From assembly GCF_013283795.1 (NCBI RefSeq), contig NZ_JABSOD010000004.1, positions 1-64,000 of the forward strand: 64,000 nt of DNA, read 5' to 3'. The translations under genes were made by a program, and so were the position numbers. This DNA comes from Rheinheimera lutimaris. Lineage in GTDB: Bacteria; Pseudomonadota; Gammaproteobacteria; Enterobacterales; Alteromonadaceae. The notes beneath the pieces were generated by a model. It searched no databases. It was not told where the DNA came from and saw only the letters and a program-made list of their open reading frames with translations. Position 1 is the stretch's first letter, and each line of letters begins with the position of its first letter. Shown here piece by piece: positions 37,433-46,497 of this stretch.

Positions 37433-37696
37433 ATGACAGAGCACGATCGCAACGCGGCGGCTTATTGGTCAGCGAACCTTCGCCTGATCATTGGCAGCCT
37501 CATCGTCTGGGCTCTGGTGTCTTACGGCTTCGGGATTTTATTACGTCCCATGCTGGCAGGCATCAGTGTAGGCGGTACCGACCTTGGCTTCTGGTTTGCA
37601 CAACAGGGGTCTATTTTAACCTTTATCGGCTTAATCTTCTTCTATGCCTGGAGAATGAATAAGCTTGATAAAGAATTTGGCCTGCACGAGGAGTAA
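37433..37696 (+). CDS. DUF4212 protein, small subunit of the sodium/solute symporter
   Basis: An 87-residue protein with two membrane helices (about 17-38 and 55-76). The ending WRMNKLDKEFGLHEE is typical of DUF4212, which always precedes a VC_2705-type SSS symporter. SD GGAG. It lies eight bases before the symporter gene and is presumably its partner subunit. Confidence 0.9.
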   Translation: MTEHDRNAAAYWSANLRLIIGSLIVWALVSYGFGILLRPMLAGISVGGTDLGFWFAQQGSILTFIGLIFFYAWRMNKLDKEFGLHEE

Positions 37697-37703
37697 GCCC
37701 GTC

Positions 37704-39470
37704 ATGAGTCAATTTGCAATTAATCTTATTTTTGTCGGTGGGTCTTTTGCGCTTTATATCGCTATCGCGATTTGGGCACGGGCCGGCTCAACAAAAGAGT
37801 TTTACGTTGCCGGTGGTGGTGTACACCCGGTAATGAACGGCATGGCCACCGCGGCCGACTGGATGTCTGCTGCATCCTTTATCTCCATGGCAGGCTTAAT
37901 TGCCGCCGGTGGTTATGCTAATTCTACCTACCTGATGGGCTGGACTGGTGGTTATGTATTGCTGGCTATGCTGTTAGCCCCGTACCTGCGTAAGTTTGGT
38001 AAGTTTACTGTGCCGGAATTTATCGGTGACCGTTTTTACAGTAAAAATGCCCGCTTTGTGGCAGTGGCCTGTTTGATTATTGCGTCGGTAACTTACGTTA
38101 TAGGCCAGATGACAGGTGCCGGTGTAGCGTTCTCACGTTTCCTGGAAGTAGAAAGTGATACCGGCCTGATGATAGCCGGCGTTATCGTGTTTCTGTATGC
38201 AGTAATGGGCGGCATGAAAGGTATTACTTATACCCAGGTAGCACAATACGTGGTGCTGATTATTGCCTATACCATCCCGGCCGTATTTATCTCATTGCAG
38301 CTGACCGGTAACTTTTTACCGCCGCTGGGTCTGTTCGCTGACCACGTTGAATCCGGCATTCCGTTGCTACAGAAACTGGATATGGTGGTGCGCGATCTGG
38401 GCTTTGTAGATTATACCGCCGATGTCACCAACAAACTGAATATGGTGTTGTTTACCCTGTCACTGATGATTGGTACTGCAGGCTTACCGCACGTTATTAT
38501 TCGTTTTTTCACTGTACCTAAGGTATCTGATGCCCGTTGGTCTGCCGGCTGGGCGCTGGTGTTTATTGCCCTGCTGTATTTAACTGCACCAGCAGTTGCT
38601 TCAATGGCACGGTTAAACCTGTTAAATACAATTTACCCTGCCGGCCCGACAGCTGATGCTATTCAATATGCTGAGCGTCCGGACTGGATTAAAAACTGGG
38701 AACAAACGGGGTTAATTAAGTTTGACGATAAAAACGCAGATGGCCGTATTCAACTTTACAACGACACTGCTGCCTTTAAAGCAACAGCTGACGCACGGGG
38801 TTGGAATGGCAACGAGCTGACCGTAAATAACGATATTCTGGTATTGGCAAACCCTGAGATTGCTAACTTACCGGGCTGGGTTATCGGCTTAATTGCAGCC
38901 GGTGGTTTAGCTGCGGCGTTATCGACAGCAGCAGGCTTGCTATTGGCGATATCATCAGCGGTAAGCCATGACTTAATCAAGGGCTCTATCAATCCGCAAA
39001 TCAGCGAAAAAGGCGAACTGTTAGCTGCGCGCATTTCAATGGCTGTTGCCATAGTAGTGGCAACCTGGCTGGGGATGAATCCGCCCGGTTTCGCTGCGCA
39101 GGTAGTTGCATTGGCATTTGGTATTGCCGCTGCGTCTATCTTCCCGGCGCTGATGATGGGTATTTTCTCTAAACGGGTAAATAACAAAGGCGCCATCGCC
39201 GGTATGCTGGCAGGGTTACTATCGACTGTCGTTTATATCTTCCTGTTTCTGGGTTGGTTCTTTATCCCGGGTACTGCAACCTTTGCTAACACACCGGATA
39301 ACTGGTTGTTTGGTATCTCCCCGCTGTCGTTCGGCGCTGTGGGTGCAATGATTAACTTTATTGTTGCCTTTGCCGTATCGTCAGTCACGGAAGCGCCACC
39401 TGTACGCATCCAGCAATTGGTAGAAAGTGTACGTTACCCTAAAGGTGCCGGTGCAGCCACTGACCACTAA
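37704..39470 (+). CDS. Sodium/solute symporter, VC_2705 (ActP-like) subfamily
   Basis: A 588-residue, about 13-helix SSS transporter. Start at 37704 (MSQFAINLIFVGG). Family motifs include EFYVAGGGVHPVMNGMATAADWMSAASF, GTAGLPHVIIRFFTVP and GGLAAALSTAAGLLLAISSAVSHDL. A hydrophilic insert of about 75 residues before the last sodium-binding helix (AERPDWIKNWEQTGLIKFDD) is characteristic of this subfamily. Probably imports acetate or another short acid, from the acs/crbSR context. Confidence 0.9.
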   Translation: MSQFAINLIFVGGSFALYIAIAIWARAGSTKEFYVAGGGVHPVMNGMATAADWMSAASFISMAGLIAAGGYANSTYLMGWTGGYVLLAMLLAPYLRKFGKFTVPEFIGDRFYSKNARFVAVACLIIASVTYVIGQMTGAGVAFSRFLEVESDTGLMIAGVIVFLYAVMGGMKGITYTQVAQYVVLIIAYTIPAVFISLQLTGNFLPPLGLFADHVESGIPLLQKLDMVVRDLGFVDYTADVTNKLNMVLFTLSLMIGTAGLPHVIIRFFTVPKVSDARWSAGWALVFIALLYLTAPAVASMARLNLLNTIYPAGPTADAIQYAERPDWIKNWEQTGLIKFDDKNADGRIQLYNDTAAFKATADARGWNGNELTVNNDILVLANPEIANLPGWVIGLIAAGGLAAALSTAAGLLLAISSAVSHDLIKGSINPQISEKGELLAARISMAVAIVVATWLGMNPPGFAAQVVALAFGIAAASIFPALMMGIFSKRVNNKGAIAGMLAGLLSTVVYIFLFLGWFFIPGTATFANTPDNWLFGISPLSFGAVGAMINFIVAFAVSSVTEAPPVRIQQLVESVRYPKGAGAATDH

Positions 39471-39517
39471 GCATCTGATTTTCCTTGCTTCAGTAGTTGA
39501 GGCAAGGTATCAATACC

Positions 39518-39552
39518 AATACGGGCTTTCATAGTGAAAGCCCGTCTTTTTC
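39518..39552 (+). terminator. Terminator after the symporter gene
   Basis: ACGGGCTTTC (39521-39530), loop ATAGT, GAAAGCCCGT (39536-39545), then CTTTTTC. Confidence 0.85.
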
Positions 39553-39564
39553 GGGAAAAACATT

Positions 39565-40083
39565 ATGCTGTGGGAATTGATTGCAACGGTATTCGCCGGT
39601 TTAGGTGCGGCAGGCATTGCATTACTACTGCGCAAGCTGAGTAACAATATTGCTCCACGCTGGCTGATACCGGTATTTGCCGGTGCCGCTATGTTGGGCT
39701 TTCAAATTTACAGTGAATACACCTGGTTTTCGCATCAAACCAGCTTATTACCGCAAGGCGTGATAGTGGTTAAAACCGTTGAGCAGCAAGCTGTATGGCG
39801 GCCATGGAGCTATCTGTATCCACAAACGCTGCGCTTTATTGCAGCCGACATTGCCAATGCATCTGCCAATACCGTTAACCCGCAGCTTAAATTGGTCGAC
39901 TTATATTTTTTCGAACGCAGGGCTCAGGCCAGGCGTGTACCTCAGGTTGTGCATTGTGCGCAGCACTCCCGTGCAGATTTCAGCGAACAATTAACTATTC
40001 CGCAAGGCAACGAAGCGCTAAGCCCGCAGTGGCAGCAACTCAGCCATACCGATCCTTTACTGTTGGCCCTGTGCCAAAGCTGA
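39565..40083 (+). CDS. Unknown protein with N-terminal membrane helices
   Basis: A 172-residue protein with two hydrophobic segments (about 3-22 and 34-50). These are followed by a soluble domain with two Cys (HCAQHS and LCQS), probably periplasmic. I do not recognise the family. It is encoded between the acetate symporter and the CBS/DUF294 gene, all on the plus strand, so a membrane role linked to the transport locus is possible but unproven. SD is weak. Confidence 0.7.
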   Translation: MLWELIATVFAGLGAAGIALLLRKLSNNIAPRWLIPVFAGAAMLGFQIYSEYTWFSHQTSLLPQGVIVVKTVEQQAVWRPWSYLYPQTLRFIAADIANASANTVNPQLKLVDLYFFERRAQARRVPQVVHCAQHSRADFSEQLTIPQGNEALSPQWQQLSHTDPLLLALCQS

Positions 40084-40124
40084 CGATCCACTACCGGTAA
40101 CCATACAACGGCACTGAGGCAATC

Positions 40125-41951
40125 ATGGAAATAGCAGATGTCAGTAAATTTCTCTGTGACACCACACCTTTTGATCAGCTTAGCAGTGCAGTCGTTGCCG
40201 GCTTATCAGTGCATATCAAAGTGTGCTACTACAAAGCACAGGACACAGTAAATATTAATACCGACCGCTTATTAATTGTCCGCACCGGTATTTTCACACT
40301 GTACAGCGACCAGCAACAACTGCTGACCAAACTGCAAAGCGGCGATTTTTATGGTTACCAGCAACTGCTTACCGGACTGACAGACAATGATGCTTTGTTG
40401 TGTGAAGAAGACGGCCTGGTGTATTGGCTGGACGCCGATGCTTTTCATCAATGCCGTTATCAGTACAAAAATATCGATATTTTTTTTCAACGCTTGTTCA
40501 GTCGCCGGCTGCACCAGTACCGTGAGCAGCAGCAAGGTTCACGCTTTACTCTGAAAATAAGCGACGTGGTGCAACAGCGTAAAATAGCCATCCGGCCGGA
40601 GCAAAGCGTGCAAGACGCCGCCAGGCTAATGTCAGAGCAGCGTGTATCGTCACTATTAGTTGAAGAACATGAAAAACTGGTGGGTATTGTTACCGATCGC
40701 GATTTAAGAAGCCGGGTATTGGCGCAGGCATTGCCGGCCAGCACTCAGGTCAGCCAGATAATGACCCGGCAACCACACAGTATTGAGCGTCATGCCTATT
40801 TGTATGAAGCCGTTCAACAAATGAGCCAGCACAATATTCATCATTTACCGGTAGTAGACCAGGGCATTTGCTGTGGCATGCTAACCGCTACCGACGTGAT
40901 CCGCAGCCAGCAAGACCATCCGGTGTATCTGATTGGCGAAATTCACCGCCAGGCATCTGTTGACGGTTTGGAGCGCTGCAGCCAGCAAGTGGCCAGCCTT
41001 GCCGTGACACTAAGCAAACAACAAGTGCCGGCTTATGAAGCCGGCCACATTATCACTACTATTACCGACGCCCTTACCCAGCGTCTTATTTATCTGGCGC
41101 AACAACAATTAGGCGAACCACCCTGCGTATTCAGCTGGTTGGCATTTGGCTCACAGGCACGGATGGACCAAAGCTTAAATGCCGACCAGGACAATGCTCT
41201 GCTACTGGAAAAAGAGCCTATCGGTGCCGTTGGTGACTATTTTGCACAGTTAGCCGAATTTGTCTGCCAGGGGTTGGCGCGCTGCGGCATTACGCTGTGT
41301 CCGGGAAACATTATGGCTACTAATGCTGAACTGCGTTTAAGCTTAAAAGGCTGGTCGGGCCGCTTTGCCCGTTGGATAGCCACCCCAACACCTGATGCAT
41401 TACTCAAAGCCAGCATCTTCTTTGACCTGCGGGTAATAGACGGCAGCAGAGGCCTGTTTAACGCCCTGCAGGAAGATATTCTGCAGCGCACAGCTCAAGC
41501 GCCGCTGTTTTTATATCACCTGGCACAAGCGGCTTTACAGCGCACCGCGCCATTGGGCTTTTTTAAAAACTTTATTCTGGAGCAGGACGGCAAACATAAA
41601 AAAGGCCTGGATCTGAAAAAGCGCGGCATCAGTTTGATCACAGATTTAGTCCGCGTTTATGCTTTATCGGCCGGCATTTATGAAGTGAATACCAGGCGGC
41701 GCCTGCAACAACTGGCTGCTCAGGGCATTATGGACAGCAAAGACAGCCAAAACTTAAACGATGCCTTTGACGTGTTGGCACAATTGCGCTGGGAAAAGCA
41801 TCAACATGATTTACAACAAGGCCATGACGTAACCAACTTACTTGATCCGTCAGAAATATCCGGTCTGGCACGGCATCAGATGAAAGACAGCTTTGCGGTG
41901 GTAAACAGCGCCCAGGCCAGTGTAAAGCACCGGTTTTGCCGGGATCTGTAA
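40125..41951 (+). CDS. CBS/DUF294 nucleotidyltransferase-like signalling protein
   Basis: A 608-residue protein. A cyclic-nucleotide-binding-like fold lies at about 1-135, a CBS pair at about 150-270 (VSSLLVEEHEKLVGIVTDRDLRSR, ITHLPV-like repeat), DUF294 at about 300-440 with the nucleotidyltransferase motif FGSQARMDQSLNADQDNALL, and DUF294_C at about 470-600. Commonly found beside ActP-type symporters and DnaQ-like exonucleases; probably regulatory. Its TAA overlaps the ATG of the next gene. Confidence 0.88.
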   Translation: MEIADVSKFLCDTTPFDQLSSAVVAGLSVHIKVCYYKAQDTVNINTDRLLIVRTGIFTLYSDQQQLLTKLQSGDFYGYQQLLTGLTDNDALLCEEDGLVYWLDADAFHQCRYQYKNIDIFFQRLFSRRLHQYREQQQGSRFTLKISDVVQQRKIAIRPEQSVQDAARLMSEQRVSSLLVEEHEKLVGIVTDRDLRSRVLAQALPASTQVSQIMTRQPHSIERHAYLYEAVQQMSQHNIHHLPVVDQGICCGMLTATDVIRSQQDHPVYLIGEIHRQASVDGLERCSQQVASLAVTLSKQQVPAYEAGHIITTITDALTQRLIYLAQQQLGEPPCVFSWLAFGSQARMDQSLNADQDNALLLEKEPIGAVGDYFAQLAEFVCQGLARCGITLCPGNIMATNAELRLSLKGWSGRFARWIATPTPDALLKASIFFDLRVIDGSRGLFNALQEDILQRTAQAPLFLYHLAQAALQRTAPLGFFKNFILEQDGKHKKGLDLKKRGISLITDLVRVYALSAGIYEVNTRRRLQQLAAQGIMDSKDSQNLNDAFDVLAQLRWEKHQHDLQQGHDVTNLLDPSEISGLARHQMKDSFAVVNSAQASVKHRFCRDL

Positions 41952-42616
41952 TGTTCTTGCATTGGCTACGTCGAAAGAATCCGGTACTGAATGAAGTTGT
42001 AAACAACTTCAGCAAGGAGCCCTATCCGGCACCTGCCACACGGGTGGCAAACTGTAATTTCCTTGCACTGGATTTGGAGCTTACCGGGTTAAATGCCCGC
42101 AAAGATCACATTGTCAGTATCGGCTGGGTGCCAATACGTGATCGCGAAATTATACTGGCAGAAGCCAAACACTACCTGATCAACAGCCCTGTCAGTGTCG
42201 GCCAAAGCGCGGTATATCATGGCTTGCATGACCGGCACTTGGAAAATGCCCACGATATCGCAGAGGTGCTGACACAGCTGCTGAAGCAATATGCCGGCTA
42301 TGTATTTGTTGCTCATCACAGCGCGCTGGATGAGCAGTTTTTACGCATGGCCTGCCAACGTTGCTTTGGTAAAACACCGCGCTTTCGCTTTGTCGATACT
42401 ATGAAAATTGAATGGCAACGCCTGCTGCGACGGGGTAAAGTCGTCAAACATGACGCACTGAAACTGGCCGCTTGTCTTGAACGGCACGGCTTACCGGCAA
42501 TGCCGGACCACCACGCCTTAGAAGATGCCTACAGCAGCGCGCTGCTGCTGTTAAGCGAATTAAAACCAGGCGGAGAAAACATGACTCTGGCCGATTTATA
42601 TCTGTTATCGCGCTAA
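41951..42616 (+). CDS. 3'-5' exonuclease, DnaQ/DEDDh family
   Basis: A 221-residue exonuclease. The start at 41951 overlaps the previous stop by one base (TAATG). DEDDh residues are visible in ALDLELTGL (D-x-E), HHSALDEQF (D) and HHALEDAYS (H, D). It belongs to the stand-alone DnaQ-like proteins often next to DUF294/CBS genes. The substrate is not evident. Confidence 0.9.
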   Translation: MFLHWLRRKNPVLNEVVNNFSKEPYPAPATRVANCNFLALDLELTGLNARKDHIVSIGWVPIRDREIILAEAKHYLINSPVSVGQSAVYHGLHDRHLENAHDIAEVLTQLLKQYAGYVFVAHHSALDEQFLRMACQRCFGKTPRFRFVDTMKIEWQRLLRRGKVVKHDALKLAACLERHGLPAMPDHHALEDAYSSALLLLSELKPGGENMTLADLYLLSR

Positions 42617-42643
42617 ACCCGGTAAAACGTGATAACCGGCGTA

Positions 42644-42964
42644 CTACAACCGCCCCACCTGTTTACGGTTTATCGCAGTTACTTTGCCGGCGGTCAGGGT
42701 TACCGACACCAAATAATCACCGCCCATATCAGCTTTTAAACGGTAAGACCAGGTTTCCACCGTTTCGCCGCTAACCGGCTCACCGGTATCAACACCTAAG
42801 GTTTCAATATCTTTAAATTCCGGTTGGCCGGCCAGTGCCAACACTTCAATGCGTGGCATACCGCACTTAAGCAACTTGCCATCAGCTAAGCGAAAGCCAC
42901 AGGCCTGAGCCGGTGCAGTAAACGCTAATAGCACTAACACGATAATACTGATAGATAATTTCAT
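42644..42964 (-). CDS. DUF2845 periplasmic protein
   Basis: A 106-residue secreted protein with a 21-residue signal peptide (MKLSISIIVLVLLAFTAPAQA). Mature part begins CGFRLADGKLLKCGM with two conserved Cys, probably a disulfide, and ends in a beta-rich domain (WSYRLKADMGGDYLVSVTLTAGKV). Matches DUF2845. Function unknown. Monocistronic, convergent with the exonuclease gene. Confidence 0.85.
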   Translation of the reverse strand: MKLSISIIVLVLLAFTAPAQACGFRLADGKLLKCGMPRIEVLALAGQPEFKDIETLGVDTGEPVSGETVETWSYRLKADMGGDYLVSVTLTAGKVTAINRKQVGRL

Positions 42965-43049
42965 AGTTTACTCTCTGCTAAATGTTGTATGCAGTATAGT
43001 GACAACTCTAGCCTGAACACCAGATTAAAACCTGAAATTTACAATAAAA

Positions 43050-43637
43050 TTACACATCAAGCTCCGGCGGGTAATCTGCCGACGCTATCGATTTTAATAC
43101 CCGGCAAGGATTACCACCGGCCAGCACGCTTGAGGGCACATCTTTGGTTACCACACTACCGGCGGCGATTACGCTGCCATCAGCTATGGTTACGCCGGGC
43201 AAGACCACCGCACCACCGCCAATCCACACATCATTGCCAATGGTTACCGGCAAAGCCTGCTCCAGTAAAGTGCGGCGTTTAGCGGCATCCAGCGGATGGT
43301 TCACAGTATAAATTTGTACCGCAGGGCCAAAAAATACGTTATTACCAATATTCACCGGCGCGACATCCAGTACTACACAGTTAAAGTTAAAAAACACCTT
43401 ATTGCCCGCCCGGATGTTGTAGCCATAATCGCAGTAAAACGGCGGCTCTGCATAAAAGTGCTTACCGGTATTGGGCAGCCACTGTTTTAACAGTTGCCGG
43501 CACAGCGCCTCATCATCCGGCGCGCTGTGGTTAAATTGATGCTGTAACTTACGCGCCGCCAAACGCTCAGCGCTAAGCTCTTTATCCAGCGGGTTATACC
43601 AGTCTCCCGATAGCATTTTGTGTTTTTCTGATGACAT
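43050..43637 (-). CDS. Sugar O-acetyltransferase (maltose acetyltransferase-like)
   Basis: A 195-residue left-handed beta-helix acetyltransferase. Start at 43637 (MSSEKHKMLSGDWYNPLDKEL), with AGG upstream. The N-terminal MAT domain precedes hexapeptide repeats (GNKVFFNFNCVVLDVAPVNIGNNVFFG, IGNDVWIGGGAVVLPGVTIADGSVIAAGSVV), and the catalytic His is in YTVNHPLD. Acetylates a sugar or galactoside using acetyl-CoA; the true substrate is unknown. Confidence 0.92.
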   Translation of the reverse strand: MSSEKHKMLSGDWYNPLDKELSAERLAARKLQHQFNHSAPDDEALCRQLLKQWLPNTGKHFYAEPPFYCDYGYNIRAGNKVFFNFNCVVLDVAPVNIGNNVFFGPAVQIYTVNHPLDAAKRRTLLEQALPVTIGNDVWIGGGAVVLPGVTIADGSVIAAGSVVTKDVPSSVLAGGNPCRVLKSIASADYPPELDV

Positions 43638-43740
43638 ACAACACCTGAGTAAAGCCAAATAAAGGCGCTAAGGGTAACAGACCACATAGGTTGACAGCTA
43701 TATACCCCGATAACATCTAACTCCGGCAAATTTGCGTTAA

Positions 43741-43766
43741 GAGTAAAAAAGGTGTAATTTTTACTC
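43741..43766 (+). promoter_or_regulatory. Inverted repeat overlapping the brnT ribosome binding site
   Basis: GAGTAAAAA (43741-43749) and TTTTTACTC (43758-43766) form a perfect 9-bp inverted repeat ending at the brnT ATG, with AAGGTG inside. Toxin-antitoxin operons are usually autoregulated, so this is a candidate BrnA operator. Confidence 0.5.
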
Positions 43767-44033
43767 ATGATCAAGTTTGAGTTTGATGAAACCAAAAGCA
43801 TAGGTAATCGGGAAAAGCACGGGATAGATTTTAATACCGCACAACAACTGTGGAATGATCCTGACTTGATCGAAATACCTGTGAAAACGAGCGATGAGGC
43901 GAGATACTTAGTCATTGGTTTACTTAATGGTAAACACTGGTCAGGCGTAATTACCTACCGCGACACTAATATCAGGATCATCTCCGTTCGACGTTCACGC
44001 AAAACAGAGGTAAATCTTTATGAAAGCGCATGA
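43767..44033 (+). CDS. brnT: BrnT-family toxin
   Basis: An 88-residue ribonuclease toxin of the RelE-like BrnT family. It begins MIKFEFDETKSIGNREKHGIDF with the family's EKHGI signature, and the catalytic-type pattern IRIISVRRSRKTE lies near the C-terminus. Overlaps brnA by 14 bases; toxin-first order is usual for BrnTA. Isolated between metabolic genes, so probably horizontally acquired. Inhibition of translation by RNA cleavage is known for the family. Confidence 0.9.
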   Translation: MIKFEFDETKSIGNREKHGIDFNTAQQLWNDPDLIEIPVKTSDEARYLVIGLLNGKHWSGVITYRDTNIRIISVRRSRKTEVNLYESA

Positions 44034-44262
44034 ATTTGATGCCAAGTTTGAAAATGACGACGATATCGTCAGTGATTTAGATCTGCCTCAAGCGAAACGG
44101 CCCGGGCAGAAGCAAAAACGCGTCAATGTCGATTTTCCTGCCTGGATGTTAGAGTCACTGGACCGTGAAGCCAGCAGAATTGGTGTTACCCGACAATCGA
44201 TTATTAAAATCTGGCTGGCAGAGCGCTTAGAAAGCGTATCTCATCACCCGACTGCCGGCTGA
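44020..44262 (+). CDS. brnA: BrnA-family antitoxin
   Basis: An 80-residue partner of BrnT. The N-terminal acidic part (EFDAKFENDDDIVSDLDL) is the likely toxin-neutralising segment. A C-terminal ribbon-helix-helix (RVNVDFPAWMLESLDREASRIGVTRQSIIKIWLAERL) binds DNA as a dimer. Confidence 0.9.
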   Translation: MKAHEFDAKFENDDDIVSDLDLPQAKRPGQKQKRVNVDFPAWMLESLDREASRIGVTRQSIIKIWLAERLESVSHHPTAG

Positions 44263-44321
44263 ACAGTTAATTTCGACTTACCAAAGTCATACATACTCTT
44301 TGCCTTTTAGTTTCGGGCAAT

Positions 44322-44348
44322 AAAAAAGGCGCCTGAGCGCCTTTTTTA
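44322..44348. terminator. Bidirectional terminator between brnA and efp
   Basis: GGCGC (44328-44332), loop CTGA, GCGCC (44337-44341), flanked by A6 and T6. Confidence 0.88.
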
Positions 44349-44364
44349 TATCAACCTGCCAGGA

Positions 44365-44922
44365 TTACTTGGCGCGGCTGCGATATTCGTCGGTACGGGT
44401 GTCAATTTCAATCTTGTCACCTTCTTCCACGAACGCCGGTACCATCAGTTCAAAACCGGTTTCAATTTTGGCTGGTTTTAATACCTTGCCAGACGTATCA
44501 CCGCGAGCTGCCGGCTCAGTGTAAGTTACTGTACGAACTACTACTGTTGGCAGGTCAACCGAAATTGGCCGCTCGTTGTAAAACACCACTGAACACTCCA
44601 TACCGTCTACCAGGTACTTCAGTGCTTCGGTCATGTTTTCTGCTTCAACTTCAAACTGGTTGTATTCCTGATCCATAAATACGTACATAGGATCAGCGAA
44701 GTAAGAGTAAGTTACTTCTTTAGTTTCCAGCAGCACCTGTTCAAATTTGTCATCAGCACGGTATACGGTTTCCATGCCCTGACCATTTAACAGGTTTTTC
44801 ATTTTCATTTTTACAACGGCAGCGTTACGGCCCGATTTGTTAAATTCGGCCTTTAAAATTACCATTGCTTCAGTGCCAACCATAATCACCTGGCCAGCAC
44901 GCAGTTCTTGAGCTGTCTTCAT
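44365..44922 (-). CDS. efp: Translation elongation factor P (arginine type)
   Basis: A 185-residue EF-P that rescues ribosomes at polyproline stretches. Two adjacent ATGs are present; the second (44922, [10 protein letters not shown]) places the modified residue at R32 (NKSGRN), the rhamnosylated arginine of Pseudomonas and Shewanella EF-P, instead of the lysine of E. coli. KOW-like and two OB domains are intact. Downstream of earP by 21 bases, consistent with this modification route. Confidence 0.95.
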   Translation of the reverse strand: MKTAQELRAGQVIMVGTEAMVILKAEFNKSGRNAAVVKMKMKNLLNGQGMETVYRADDKFEQVLLETKEVTYSYFADPMYVFMDQEYNQFEVEAENMTEALKYLVDGMECSVVFYNERPISVDLPTVVVRTVTYTEPAARGDTSGKVLKPAKIETGFELMVPAFVEEGDKIEIDTRTDEYRSRAK

Positions 44923-44943
44923 CATGACTGAAATATCTTCTCG

Positions 44944-46113
44944 TTAGGAAAAATTGCGTCGCATTATAAATTTTTTTTCAACAAAGTGCACGAGGTTGCT
45001 GGCAAGATCTCCGTTTGCCGTTAACTCCGCGCGCCATTGCTGGTTATAGTCGGCGATTTGCAGCAACATTGCACTAAATTTCTGCCAACTATCGGCCAAA
45101 TCATGTTCGGTGTTCCACGCCAGCCAAAACGCTGTTAAAGCCTGAGCCGCGTCGGTCGGCATCTGTGCGCAGTAACGCTGCATAAACGCCTGCAGTTTAT
45201 CCAGATGCGCCTGCTCTGCCTGACGGTATATTTGCCAGATAAACGGCTTTGCCGCCCAATGTGCGCGAATAACCGAATCTTCGCCGCGGACAAAGTTAAT
45301 ATCACATGCCCACAATAATTTGTCGTAGTCTTCCTGCGCCACAAAGGGTACCAGTTTTAATGTCAGGTTGTGTAACGTCAGTTCAGCCTGCTGAGCCAGC
45401 TGCGGATATAAACCGGCAAGCTGATTTGCCAGCGCGCCCTGTGGTACCAGGCAAAGGGTATTAACCGGCCCCTGCTGCCAACACGCCAGCAAACTTTCAA
45501 TTTGCGGATGATCATAGGCAAACAGGGAAATTTTTTGCTGATAGCGTTCATAATCCGGCACAGCCAACTTTTGCCAGAATGCTTGCTGCGCAGCGGCATC
45601 GGCCATAAACAGCGCCGCCTGCTGCTGTATAGCGCGCTCTTGCAATAAACCACCGGTAGCTGCAGTAAAGCCGGGGAAAAAGAAATGCTTATCCAGTGCC
45701 AGCTGCGGCTGAGGTGATGGCAAAACATGACAACCTTCCACCCACGCTTCTGCTGACAAATATTCCAGATTCAACCATAGCGGTTTTACCGGCTGCTGAG
45801 CCATTTTTTGCTGATAGGCTGCAGGGATAGTACAGGCCAACGCTTCTATTACCACATCAGCTACGGTGCACTGTTGCCAATTAGTCGTCTTGGCCCAGCG
45901 CTGAATTAGCACCCCGGCGTGCTGTTGCTCGTCAGCCGTTATATCTATTTGCGGGCAAATTTTATTGAAGCTGGCTAAATCATCTACCCACAGCTGCACC
46001 GCAATATTGTGCTCTGCCGCTAACTGCCGGCACAGCCGCCAACAAATACCAATATCGCCGAAGTTATCAATTACAGCGCAGAAAATATCCCAACGCACAG
46101 TGGTGTTCTGCAT
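44944..46113 (-). CDS. earP: EF-P arginine rhamnosyltransferase
   Basis: A 389-residue GT-B-type enzyme that transfers rhamnose from dTDP-rhamnose to R32 of EF-P. The N-terminal DIFCAVIDNFGDIGICWRLCRQL contains the conserved aspartates (D16, D20) of the EarP active site, and the C-terminal domain has INFVRGEDSVIRAHWAAKPFIWQIY, the nucleotide-binding block. Next to efp in the same direction. Confidence 0.95.
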   Translation of the reverse strand: MQNTTVRWDIFCAVIDNFGDIGICWRLCRQLAAEHNIAVQLWVDDLASFNKICPQIDITADEQQHAGVLIQRWAKTTNWQQCTVADVVIEALACTIPAAYQQKMAQQPVKPLWLNLEYLSAEAWVEGCHVLPSPQPQLALDKHFFFPGFTAATGGLLQERAIQQQAALFMADAAAQQAFWQKLAVPDYERYQQKISLFAYDHPQIESLLACWQQGPVNTLCLVPQGALANQLAGLYPQLAQQAELTLHNLTLKLVPFVAQEDYDKLLWACDINFVRGEDSVIRAHWAAKPFIWQIYRQAEQAHLDKLQAFMQRYCAQMPTDAAQALTAFWLAWNTEHDLADSWQKFSAMLLQIADYNQQWRAELTANGDLASNLVHFVEKKFIMRRNFS

Positions 46114-46122
46114 GCTTAGTAC

Positions 46123-46497
46123 TCAGCTTAAAAATAAGGCGGCTATTATACCTTTAAGCGCACGCAGGCCAAGGTAACTTGTTGCCAGCAGCAGCAGTGT
46201 TACCAGCAGTGCCAGCGCGTAGTAACACAGCCGTATCAACCGGGTTTTAACTTTAGCTAAGAAGCTTTGCTCAGCCGTTATCAGCGGTAAGTCGCGCTGA
46301 AACAGCCCGGCCCATAACCACAACAGCAAGCTGCTTACCGTCAGCAATACCGTACTTAACTGCCAGCGCTGTGTCTGTTCAACGGTAGCAACAAACAATA
46401 ACCAGCCAAAAGCTGCCACACCTGAAGCGCACAATAATATAAACAGCGGCCGAAGCGGATAAAGCCGCCTCGCCCAACGCTGATAAAAGCTCAACAT
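46123..46497 (-). CDS. Small membrane protein of unknown function
   Basis: A 124-residue protein with three probable membrane helices (about 17-37, 45-66 and 90-120) and a basic N-terminus (YQRWARRLYPLRP). Not recognised. Overlaps the preceding gene by one base and precedes earP by nine, so likely cotranscribed. Confidence 0.65.
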   Translation of the reverse strand: MLSFYQRWARRLYPLRPLFILLCASGVAAFGWLLFVATVEQTQRWQLSTVLLTVSSLLLWLWAGLFQRDLPLITAEQSFLAKVKTRLIRLCYYALALLVTLLLLATSYLGLRALKGIIAALFLS

